A DNA stretch of 64,000 bases from Silene latifolia. Its lineage: Eukaryota; Streptophyta; Magnoliopsida; Caryophyllales; Caryophyllaceae. Of this stretch, positions 51,375 to 62,178 are shown in pieces. The stretch lies in NCBI RefSeq assembly GCF_048544455.1, contig NC_133538.1, forward strand, positions 6,540,658-6,604,657. The letters are read 5' to 3'. Each line of letters opens with the position of its first letter. The first letter of the stretch is position 1. The position numbers and the translations under genes are program-made. The notes beneath the pieces are model-generated. The model saw nothing but the letters and a program-made list of their open reading frames with translations. It was not told the DNA's origin and did no database searches.

Positions 51375-53565
51375 GTTTTACATATGTAAAACGAACCTAA
51401 GACTATTTCGAAACGTATCTAGTACGTAAAAGGGATTAAACGGGGCGGGTATCCTAAACGGGACGGGAAAGGGCTTAGGGTTAGGATTAGGCGGACGACG
51501 CGGTCCGCCTAATCCAACCCTAAATCCTTTCCCTTGTTATTCCGGAATGGGTTATTTAGACGAAACGTACCCACAATATATGTAAAACGAACCCAAGACT
51601 ATTTCGAAACGTACCTAGTACGTAAAAGGGTTTAAACAGGAGGCGGGTATCCTAAACGGGACGGGAAAGGGTTTAAGGTTGGATTAGGCGGACCGCTAAC
51701 GCGGGTCCGCCTAATCCAACCCTAAACCTTTTCCCTTGTTATCCGGAATGGGTTATTTAGACGAAACGTACCCACAATATATGTAAAACGAACCCAAGAC
51801 TATTTCCAAACGTACCTAGTACGTAAAAGGGTTTAAACGGGAGGCGGGTATCCTAAAACGGGACGGGAAAGGGTTTAGGGTTGGATTAGGCGGACCGCTA
51901 ACGCGGTCCGTCTAATCCAACCTAAACCCATTCCCTTGTTATCGGGAATGGGTTATTTAGACGAAACGTACCCACAATATATGTAAAACGAACCCAAGAC
52001 TATTTCGAAACGTACCTAGTACGTAAAAGGGTTTAAACGGGAGGCGGGTATCCTAAAACGGGACGGGAAAGGGTTTAGGGTTGGATTAGGCGGACCCGCT
52101 AACGCGGGTCCCCGCCTAATCCAACCCTAAACCCTTTCCCTTGTTATCGGGAATGGGTTATTTAGACGAAACGTACCCACAATATATGTAAAACAAACCC
52201 AAGACTATTTCGAAACGTACCTAGTACGTAAAAGGGTTTAAACGGGAGGCGGGTACCCTAAAGCGGGACGGGGAAAGGGTTTAGGGTTGGATTAGGCGGA
52301 CCGCTAACGCGGTCCGCCTAATCAACCCTAAACCCTTTCCCTTGTTATTCCGGAATGGGTTATTTAGACGAAACGTACCCACAATATATGTAAAACAAAC
52401 CCAAGACTATTTCGAAACGTACCTAGTACGTAAAAGGGTTTAAACGGGAGGCGGGTACCCTAAAACGGGACGGGAAAGGGTTTAGGGTTGGATTAGGCGG
52501 ACCGCTAACGCGGGTCCGCCTAATCCAACCCTAAACCCTTTCCTTGTTATCGGAATGGGTTATTTAGACGAAATGTACCCACAATATATGTAAAACGAAC
52601 CCAAGACTATTTCGAAACGTACCTAGTACGTAAAAGGGTTTAAACGGAAGGCGGGTACCCTAAAACGGGACGGGAAAGGGTTTAGGGTTGGATTAGGCGG
52701 ACCCGCGTTAGCGGTCCGCCTAATCCAACCCTAAACCCTTTCCCTTGTTATCGAAACGGGTACCGTAACTGAACCCTAAAAGGGGAAGGGTGAACCCCTT
52801 TCCGAGAGGATCGGGTATCCTAAAACGGGACGGGAAAGGGTAAATCCAACCCTAAACCCTTTCCCTTGTTATCGGGAATGGGTTATTTAGACGAAACGTA
52901 CCCACAATATATGTAAAACGAACCCAAGACTATTTCGAAACGTACCTAGTACGTAAAAGGGTTTAAACGGGAGGCGGGTACCCTAAAACGGGACGGGAAA
53001 GGGTTTAGGGTTGGATTAGGCGTACCGCTAACGCGGGTCCGCCTAAGCCAACCGTAAACCCTTTCCCTTGTTATCGAAACGGGAACCGGAACTGAACCCT
53101 AAAAGGGGAAGGGTGAACCCCTTTCCGAGGGGACCGGGTATCCTAAAACGGGACGGGAAAGGGTTTAGGGTTGGATTAGGCGGACCGCTAACGCGGGTCC
53201 GCCTAATCCAACCCTAAACCTTTTCCCTTGTTATCGAAACGGAACCGTGAATCGAACCCTAAAAGGGGAAGGGTGAACCCCTTTCCGAGGGGACCGGGTA
53301 TCCTAAAACGGGACGGGAAAGGGTTTAGGGTTGGATTAGGCGGACCGCTAACGCGGTCCGCCTAATCCAACCCTAAACCCTTTCCCTTGTTATCGAAACG
53401 GAACCGAATCGAACCCTAAAAGGGAAGGGTGAACCCCTTTCCGAGGGGACCGGAATCCTAAAGCGGGACGGGAAAGGGTTTAGGGTTGGATTAGACGGAC
53501 CGCTAACGCGGGTCCGCCTAATCCAACCCTAAACCCTTTCCCTTGTTATCGGGAATGGGTTATTT
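51375..53565. repeat. satellite array, left block
   Basis: Two alternating modules share one hairpin. Module A (GACGAAACGTACCCACAATA ... CGTACCTAGTACG) plus hairpin gives a period of 200-205 bp; the anchor GTTATTTAGACG lies at 51551, 51752, 51952, 52157, 52359 and 52559. Module C (CTGAACCCTAAAAGGGGAAG) plus hairpin gives a shorter period near 160 bp and is used mainly from 52750 on. The hairpin arms are GGGTTTAGGGTTGGATTAGG and its complement around GGACCGCTAACGCGGTCC. Confidence 0.95.
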
Positions 53566-56500
53566 TGTGACACCCTCATTTATTGCGGAAAAGTAAACAC
53601 GTAATTCTACGGAAAAACTGACAGGATATGTTTGTAATTGGTTCAACTAATTAAAACCTGTCATTTTTAAAACTTTTCTAAACCATTCACAAACATTTCC
53701 GAAGGAGGATGCCAACACCGCAAATGCTAACGAGACTAATTTACATAACTATACTAAAGTCATGAGAATAAAGTGATACAAACCAAAGAAAAAGAGGGAG
53801 ACATATGTCCCTAAAATGTATGTGACATAAAAAGGGTTTAAGGGTCACAATGAAATAAAACCAGTCTAGGTCCCAAGGTTACTTTGCTCGCTAGCTCGTC
53901 CATGTACCCCATATATGCATCACCTACATTGTCATTCGCATTTTATACAAATACGAAAGCCACGATCAGTGGGGAGTAACTCCGAGTTCTCCCAACCACG
54001 AAATGTCATAATTAATATAACATGTAAACATAAGAATATGAATATGAATAACACATCGCCTTAGCATATAGATGCTAGACAATCGTGCTTATCATGTGAA
54101 CAACAATATAACAACACATAGTCCTAGCATGTGAATACTAGACCGACTCATACTACACTATCATGTGAATCACATAACATCCAGAATCCAAACTCTATCA
54201 ACCATAGCCGGCTTGCATCTCACCTTCTATGATTCATAGAATCACCAAACAAGAAAGGGCAATATATCAAAGACAGGCATAAGTTCTTAGTCCCGTCAAT
54301 AGTCACTTTGTAACTCAAGTCTATACCACGAGGTAGGGAAGGTAATCGAACTGGTATCTTGGCTCAGCGGTTACTATTAAGAAAACATGGCCAAGAGACA
54401 ACACAACCCTAGCCTAAAATCTGCAGACCCTAGACATGCGGATACACACCACCGCACCCAAGACTCACAACTTTTTTTAAAACAAAGTGAAGTGAGTACC
54501 CTAAGGACACCACCGAAGGGTCGGCTAGTACTTAAGCTGACCCCATACTATCAAAATTAGTACCTGAGGTCATGCCCCAACTTGGATAAACATCCACTAG
54601 TCAGGAACACAAAGGCTATCAAGCAGTGAACATATACTCGTCAGAGACTATAAAGACCTATCTATGATGAAGGCCGAAATACTCACCTAGGACCTAGTCA
54701 CAGCTAGTCCCAGCTTGAATATTTTAGCCCACACCACCCAAAACTCACCACATACGTCAAGTAAGACACCCACTTAACCTTAAGAGGGCAAAAAGTCCTA
54801 CTTACCAACATAAATTCTAACATTCTATCATGTGAAAGCTATATAAATGTCTATTTACAGCATACAATCCCAACAGAATCCTCAATAAGTATTCAATACT
54901 AATTTCTAATTCTAACAATAGTAACCATATTAAAGGCTTCAGGGGAAACTAGGGCCATTTCTACAATATAAGAAGCTACTTAAATCAACTAATTACACAT
55001 GTGAGATAAAAATATAATGAATGGCCTAAAACAAGAAAAAGGCCGACTATCTAATTCATTCAAAATTTCATCCAACCGAATTTTTACCCGCAACCCCAGC
55101 CCTGCGACAGGTACGGGTCAAATTGCGGCTGACCAATCACTCAATTAACTGACATCGCATCAGTCAAAGGGACTAAGGCTCAGTTTTCGGCACAATCAAC
55201 AAAACATTACAATTATCGCTATAAAATTCATTTGAGCCTATTAATTACAATTTCATTTTGTAAACTATCCTAACATGTGATAACTATTAATATGAGCACA
55301 ATTTTACCATCCTTATTATCTTTACTACTAACATTATTCATTCACCTAAACACTTATCAAACAACAGGCACACATTAACTACTAATGTGACATTAATTCG
55401 TCGAGTAACTCGGAATAGTTACCTTACGCTAGCAAAGAGACAAGTAAAAACTTGAGAAAGCTTCTAAAACCCCAAAATTACTCTTCATCTTCAACCCCAT
55501 ATGAGCCACCTAAAATAATTATGTGAAGGGACGATATTAACGAATTATCGTTATATAAAATATGAGACGGAAATTAATTTAAATCAAAACATGTAAATCA
55601 TATTCATTAGCTACTGTCTTATGTTCATAAACCATTATGACCCTCCCTTTTGACAGGCATACCTTAAAATTGTCACAACTTTTACGCCCTAGAAATAGTC
55701 CCATAAAGCACCATTTTATCCGTCCCAAAATCGAGCCCAACTCACTCCTGTCACGGCTCCCAAAACCGAGGCCAAAACAGCCCACACGGCCTCCATTTCG
55801 ACTGTCCCAAAACAATCGGAAGGCTGCACAAAATCGGTACCAAAACAGAGTTCAATCAATCCTAAACCAGTCCTAAACCGAGTCAAAACGGTCCCAAAAA
55901 TGTCCCAAAGTACACAAAGCGGACTCAAAAACAGTCCTAATCTACTGCACAATACCACAACTAAACAAGATCCCAAATAGCATCCCAAAACAATCCCTAC
56001 ATGTCAGTATACACCGTCTCAAATATACCACTTACTAGCTAGCATCCCAAATGATCCCTAGAGGTCAGTATACACCGTCTCAATCATCTCCACATTTCAA
56101 AGATACACCGTCTCAACTATACAACGGACTAATTAACATCCATAATGATCCCAATATATAATTATACACCGTCTCAACTATAAAACAGACTAACCAAACT
56201 TTCAAAATACACATATTTTACAAGTAATATTGAGTAACCTATCATTATTACCTTTTTCCGATTGAACTAATCATTTATGACTAACAAATATTCTACCAGA
56301 CCGTCTATTTTAGTACATACAACCGTCTTATAATAAACAAAGCTAAAAATATAAATTGGGTTTGTAAAAATACATAACGAAAATGAATTTTACTTACAAC
56401 GGATTGACGAGAACGACGAAAGGAGCGCTATGGAACAAAAATAGTTGAAAACGGATAAGGAACGAATACCGACGTCGATCAACAGATCAAATTTCAAAGA

Positions 56501-57148
56501 ACAAATGACGAAAAGGAAGGAAAAAGAAGGAAGAAGAAGAAAACAGCGCGTGCGTTGTTTATAAATGAGACAAAGACACCGCTTAGCCTCGCTATTTATT
56601 ATACGTACGTTTCTTCGTCGTTAAGAAACTTCGATCGTTATTAAAACCGTTTGAGTTAAATTTAACCGATTTAAGTAAAAGTTTCAGTAATAAAACGGAA
56701 TCAATAATAAATAAATTTAATGAGTGAAAATAAAATAAACTCAGCTAGTTAACGAAAATAATACGATATCGGCCTTGAATCGGAATTATTAGCGATTTTT
56801 ACGAAACTAACGGATATTAATAAAAATTGCTATTTTAGTGAAATAAGCTCAAAATAGCTAATTGGACGGTTTTGTTCCCAAAATCCATCTCGGGTTCACT
56901 TAAAACAACTTTCATAAGGACTCGTAAAGAAACGGAAATTATTAAATAAATAAACTCGAACTAATTTCAATAAACTCGAACTAACTTTAAATAAACTTTT
57001 TAATGATTATTAAAATTAACGTATCGACTTATGATGAAATTAATTAATTAGCTAAGCATATATATATATAAATCGTCAAATGATGTAATTAAATTCAAAA
57101 TAGCAATTAAAAGAATTTTATCCAACTTAATAAAATACGGGTGTTACA
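53566..57148 (-). repeat. 3' LTR of LTR-B
   Basis: TG...CA bounded, 3583 bp. Its short frames near 55579-55988 have no domain and are shared by both LTRs. TACACCGTCTCAA minirepeats lie at about 56007-56175. Confidence 0.93.
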
Positions 57149-57186
57149 ATCACCCCATCTTTTAAAAAGTTTCGTCCTCGAAACTT
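57149..57186 (-). promoter_or_regulatory. hairpin and polypurine tract of LTR-B
   Basis: On the minus strand a perfect 8-bp stem AAGTTTCG/CGAAACTT with loop AGGA (57186-57167) is followed by AAAAGATGGGGTGA. The LTR begins at 57148, 18 nt after the hairpin. Confidence 0.8.
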
Positions 57187-58590
57187 GAAAGTATAAATGA
57201 AAGGTTATAAAAATAAAACTGGAATTGGAATCGGTAACCAAAACATTTTAAAGGTTATTTATCGTAAGAATCAAAATTCTTTCAAAAGTTTCAAATAAAA
57301 TTTTCCGAAATGAGAACTGATTCTCATCAAAGGAACGGAAGTGCTCTCGTTGCGCATTCAAGAACATCACATTCCAAATCCAAGATAAGGTCAAAGGCAA
57401 ATCATTTGTATAAATCGAAAATCAAAATACTTTCAAAAACATTAATGAAAAGTTTTCAAATGTATAAGTCTCATTCATGGAACGAAATTGCCCTTGTCGT
57501 GCACACAAGAGCGCTAACTTTCCAAGTCAAAGACAAATTTAAAACCGAAAATCACTCGTCGACAAGAGTAGAACAAGTTATTAAACGTTTCTAATAACTA
57601 GTTCTAACATCCGATCAACGTTAAAATCAAAAGAAAAGGAAATCCATTCAAATTTTCTTTTGCAAAAGCCAAAATGGAAATAAAGGTTTCACCTTTAAAC
57701 TCAAAGGGGAATCAAATTCCTGAAAATATAATATTAAACTTTGACAAAGAAGTCATAAATAGACCAAGGTTAATAGAAATTGGATAAAATTTACAAAAAT
57801 CTCAGGTTTAGCAACTCAAAACCATGATAAGGAAGTCTATACTCAAAGAACAATTAGAGAATCAAATCGAATTTTTATTTTCCAAATCTTTACAAGAAAG
57901 AGTACTATCTAATGGCGTTAAGGGAGGATAAGCAAGGAACAAAAGACAAGTTAGGAGTACAAGCGTAGCTTTTAAAGTAAAATCAAGGGAGTTTAGAAGG
58001 AGGATAAGCACCAAGAGATTAAGAATAAGGCGAGATACAAAAAGAACGAGAAACATCTGCAAGGAAGTAAAAGCATTCTTCAAAGGTTGAACAAATCTTC
58101 AATCCTCAGCAAAAGGCACTAAATCTTGATCTTCTTAAAATATAAGTGTCCTTTCAATGGAACGGAGATACTCTTGGCGATCACTCAAGAATATCAATAT
58201 TCCAATTCAAAGACATAAAAATACATTTTTACACCAACAAATGATAAAACTAATTATCAGACGTCTCCAATAACAAGCTTTAACACTAATTGACGTTAAA
58301 ACCAGTGAAAAACATTAAAATATTTTCAAAACCTTTAGTTCAAATTTTCTTTTTTTTATAATAAGGGTAATAATTCCATTAGCTATAGATAAGCTCACGG
58401 TCATTGACCCAAGAACGCAACAATTATTAAATGACAATCAACAAACAGGTTAGTACCTAACAAAGAGCAAACACAAAGAGACTACAACATAAGATACTAA
58501 ATCTACCCATCTTACCCATCTCTCCAGTTTATTATTTTAAGGTCAAGTTATTTATATTGGGGTGCACAAACGTGCGTCGGGAGCAAATAT
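57187..58590 (-). other. coding-free interior of LTR-B
   Basis: It holds degenerate repeats of a segment with TGGAACG ... CACTCAAGA ... TTCCAANTCAAAGACA at about 57321-57390, 57470-57540 and 58150-58220. The last two are part of a longer repeat (about 57470-57660 and 58150-58330). No gag or pol trace is visible. Confidence 0.65.
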
Positions 58591-58602
58591 GCTCTGATAC
58601 CA
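58591..58602 (-). promoter_or_regulatory. primer-binding site for initiator tRNA-Met (LTR-B)
   Basis: The minus strand reads TGGTATCAGAGC, 2 nt inside the 5' LTR. Confidence 0.92.
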
Positions 58603-58604
58603 AC

Positions 58605-61600
58605 TGTGACACCCTCATTTATTGCGGAAAAGTAAACACGTAATTCTACGGAAAAACTGACAGGATATGTTTGTAATTGGTTCAACTAATTAAAACCTGT
58701 CATTTTTAAAACTTTTCTAAACCATTCACAAACATTTCCAGAAGGAGGATGCCAACACCTGCAAATGCTAACAGACTAATTTACATAACTATACTAAAGC
58801 TGCGAGAATAAAGTGATACAAACCAAAGAAAAAGAGGGAGACATATGTCCCTAAAATGTATGTGACATAAAAAGGGTTTAAGGGTCACAATGAAATAAAA
58901 CCAGTCTAGGTCCCAAGGTTACTTTGCTCGCTAGCTCGTCCATGTACCCCATATATGCATCACCTACCTGTCATTCGCATTTTATACAAATACGAAAGCC
59001 ACAGTCAGTGGGGAGTAACTCCGAGTTCTCCCAGCCACGAAATGTCATAATTAATATAACATGTAAACATAAGAATATGAATACGAATCACACACTGCCT
59101 TAGCATATAGATGCTAGACAATCGTGCTTATCATGTGAACAACAATATAACAACACATAGTCCTAGCATGTGAATACTAGACCGACTCATACTACACTAT
59201 CATGTGAATCACATAACATCCAGGAATCCAAACTCTATCAACCATAGCCGGCTTGCATCTCACCTTCTATGATTCATAGAATCACCAAACAAGAAAGGGC
59301 AATATATCAAAGACAGGCATAAGTTCTTAGTCCCGTCAATAGTCACTTTGTAACTCAAGTCTATACCACGAGGTAGGGAAGGTAATCGAACTGGTATCTT
59401 GGCTCAGCGGTTACTATTAAGAAAACATGGCCAAGAGACAACACAACCCTAGCCTAAAATCTGCAGAGACCTAGACATGCGGATACACACCACCGCACCC
59501 AAGACTCACAACTTTTTTTAAAACAAAGTGAAGTGAGTACCCTAAGGACACCACCGAAGGGTCGGCTAGTACTTAAGTGACCCCATACTATCAAAATTAG
59601 TAACTGAGGTCATGCCCCAACTTGGATAAACATCCACTAGTCAGGAACACAAAGGCTATCAAGCGGTGAACATATACTCGTCAGAGACTATAAAGACCTA
59701 TCTATGATGAAGGCCGAAATACTCACCTAGGACCTAGTCACAAACTAGTCCCGCTTGAATATTTTAGCCCACACCACCCAAAACTCACCACATACGTCAA
59801 GTAAGACACCCACTTAACCTTAAGAGGGCAAAAAGTCCTACTTACCAACATAAATTCTAACATTCTATCATGTGAAAGCTATATAAATGTCTATTTACAA
59901 AGATACAATCCCAACAGAATCCTCAATAAGTATTCAATACTAATTTCTAATTCTAACAATAGTAACCATATTAAAGGCTTCAGGGGAAACTAGGGCCATT
60001 TCTACAATATAAGAAGCTACTTAAATCAACTAATTACACATGTGAGATAAAAATATAATGAATGGCCTAAAACAAGAAAAAGGCCGACTATCTAATTCAT
60101 TCAAAATTTCATCCAACCGAATTTTTACCCGCAACCCCACCGCGACAGTACGGGTCAAATTGCGGCTGACCAATCACTCAATTAACTGACATCGCATCAG
60201 TCAAAGGGACTAAGGCTCAGTTTTCGGCACAATCAACAAAACATTACAATTATCGCTATAAAATTCATTTGAGCCTATTAATTACAATTTCATTTTGTAA
60301 ACTATCCTAACATGTGATAACTATTAATATGAGCACAATTTTACCATCCTTATTATCTTTACTACTAACATTATTCATTCACCTAAACACTTATCAAACA
60401 ACAGCACACATTAACTACTAATGTGACATTAATTAAATCGAGTAACTCGGAATAGTTACCTTACGCTAGCAAAGAGACAAGTAAAAACTTGAGAAAGCTT
60501 CTAAAACCCCAAAATTACTCTTCATCTTCAACCCCATATGAGCCACCTAAAATAATTATGTGAAGGGACGATATTAACGAATTATCGTTATATAAAATAT
60601 GAGACGGAAATTAATTTAAATCAAAACATGTAAATCATATTCATTAGCTACTGTCTTATGTTCATAAACCATTATGACCCTCCCTTTTGACAGGCATACC
60701 CAGAAAATTGTCACAACTTTTACGCCCTAGAAATAGTCCCATAAAGCACCATTTTATCCGTCCCAAAACTGAGCCCAACTCAGCCTGTCACGGCTCCCAA
60801 AACCGAGGCCAAAACAGCCCACACGGCCTCCATTTCGACTGTCCCAAAACAATCATAAAATGCACAAAAACTGGTACCAAAACAGAGTTCAATCAATCCT
60901 AAACCAGTCCTAAACCGAGTCAAAACAGTCCCAAAATGTCCCAAAGTACTGCGCAGCGGACTTAAAAACAGTCCTAATTTACTGCACAATACCACAACTA
61001 AACAAGATCCCAAATAGCATCCCAAAACAATCCCTACATGTCAGTATACACCGTCTCAAATATACCACTTACTAGCTAGCATCCCAAATGATCCCTAGAG
61101 GTCAGTATACACCGTCTCAATCATCTCCACATTTCAAGATACACCGTCTCAACTATACAACGGACTAATTAACATCCATAATGATCCCAATATATAATTA
61201 TACACCGTCTCAACTATAAAACAGACTAACCACTTTCAAAATACACATATTTTACAAGTAATATTGAGTAACCTATCATTATTACCTTTTTCCGATTGAA
61301 CTAATCATTTATGACTAACAAATATTCTACCAGACCGTCTATTTTAGTACATACAACCGTCTTATAATAAACAAAGCTAAAAATATAAATTGGGTTTGTA
61401 AAAATACATAACGAAAATGAATTTTACTTACAACGGATTGACGAGAACGACGAAAGGAGCGCTATGGAACAAAAATAGTTGAAAACGGATAAGGAACGAA
61501 GTACCGACGTCGATCAACAGATCAAATTTCAAAGAACAAGATTTAAAAGGAAGGAAAAAGAAGGAAGAAGAAGAAAACAGCGTCGTTGTTTATAAATGAG

Positions 61601-62178
61601 ACAAAGAAACTGCTTAGCCTGCTATTTATTATACGTACGTTTCTTCGTCGTTAAGAAACTTCGATCGTTATTAAAACCGTTTGAGTTAAATTTAACCGAT
61701 TTAAGTAAAAGTTTCAGTAATAAAACGGAATCAATAATAAATAAATTTAATGAGTGAAAATAAAATAAACTCAGCTAGTTAACGAAAATAATACGATATC
61801 AGCTTGAATCGGAATTATTAGCGATTTTTACGAAACTAACGGATATTAATAAAAATTGCTATTTTAGTGAAATAAGCTCAAAATAGCTAATTGGACGGTT
61901 TTGTTCCCAAAATCCATCTCGGGTTCACTTAAAACAACTTTCATAAGGACTCGTAAAGAAACGGAAATTATTAAATAAATAAACTCGAACTAATTTCAAT
62001 AAACTCGAACTAACTTTAAATAAACTTTTTAATGATTATTAAAATTAACGTATCGACTTATGATGAAATTAATTAATTAGCTAAGCATATATATATATAA
62101 ATCGTCAAATGATGTAATTAAATTCAAAATAGCAATTAAAAGAATTTTATCCAACTTAATAAAATACGGGGTGTTACA
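58605..62178 (-). repeat. 5' LTR of LTR-B
   Basis: 3574 bp. A minus-strand TATA box (CATTTATAAACAAC, near 61585-61598) lies about 590 bp from the LTR start, so about 3 kb of the LTR would be transcribed as R and U5, an unusually long leader. Confidence 0.93.

Larger units (their letters stand above)
53566..62178 (-). mobile_element. non-autonomous LTR retrotransposon with 3.6-kb LTRs (LTR-B)
   Basis: The element is 8613 bp with LTRs of 3583 and 3574 bp, an interior of only 1456 bp and a perfect target duplication TATTT (53561-53565, 62179-62183) in the satellite. It runs on the minus strand: the LTR starts TGTAACACCC at 62178, the tRNA-Met primer site is at 58602-58591 and the polypurine tract lies next to 57148. 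There is no gag-pol, so it depends on another element. The LTRs are very similar, with scattered small indels, suggesting a fairly recent insertion. Confidence 0.94.

Noticed and set aside
51480..53560. True interstitial telomere tract
   Set aside because: Only one to one and a half TTTAGGG words occur per hairpin arm, with no tandem run of the heptamer.
51375..53565. CRISPR-like array of regular repeats with hairpins
   Set aside because: There are no unique spacers. Both repeat and intervening sequence recur, and this is plant nuclear satellite DNA.
55579..55988. Minus-strand frames of 78-90 codons in LTR-B (also 60780-61025)
   Set aside because: They have no motif, differ between the two LTR copies by frame-breaking indels, and lie in LTR sequence.
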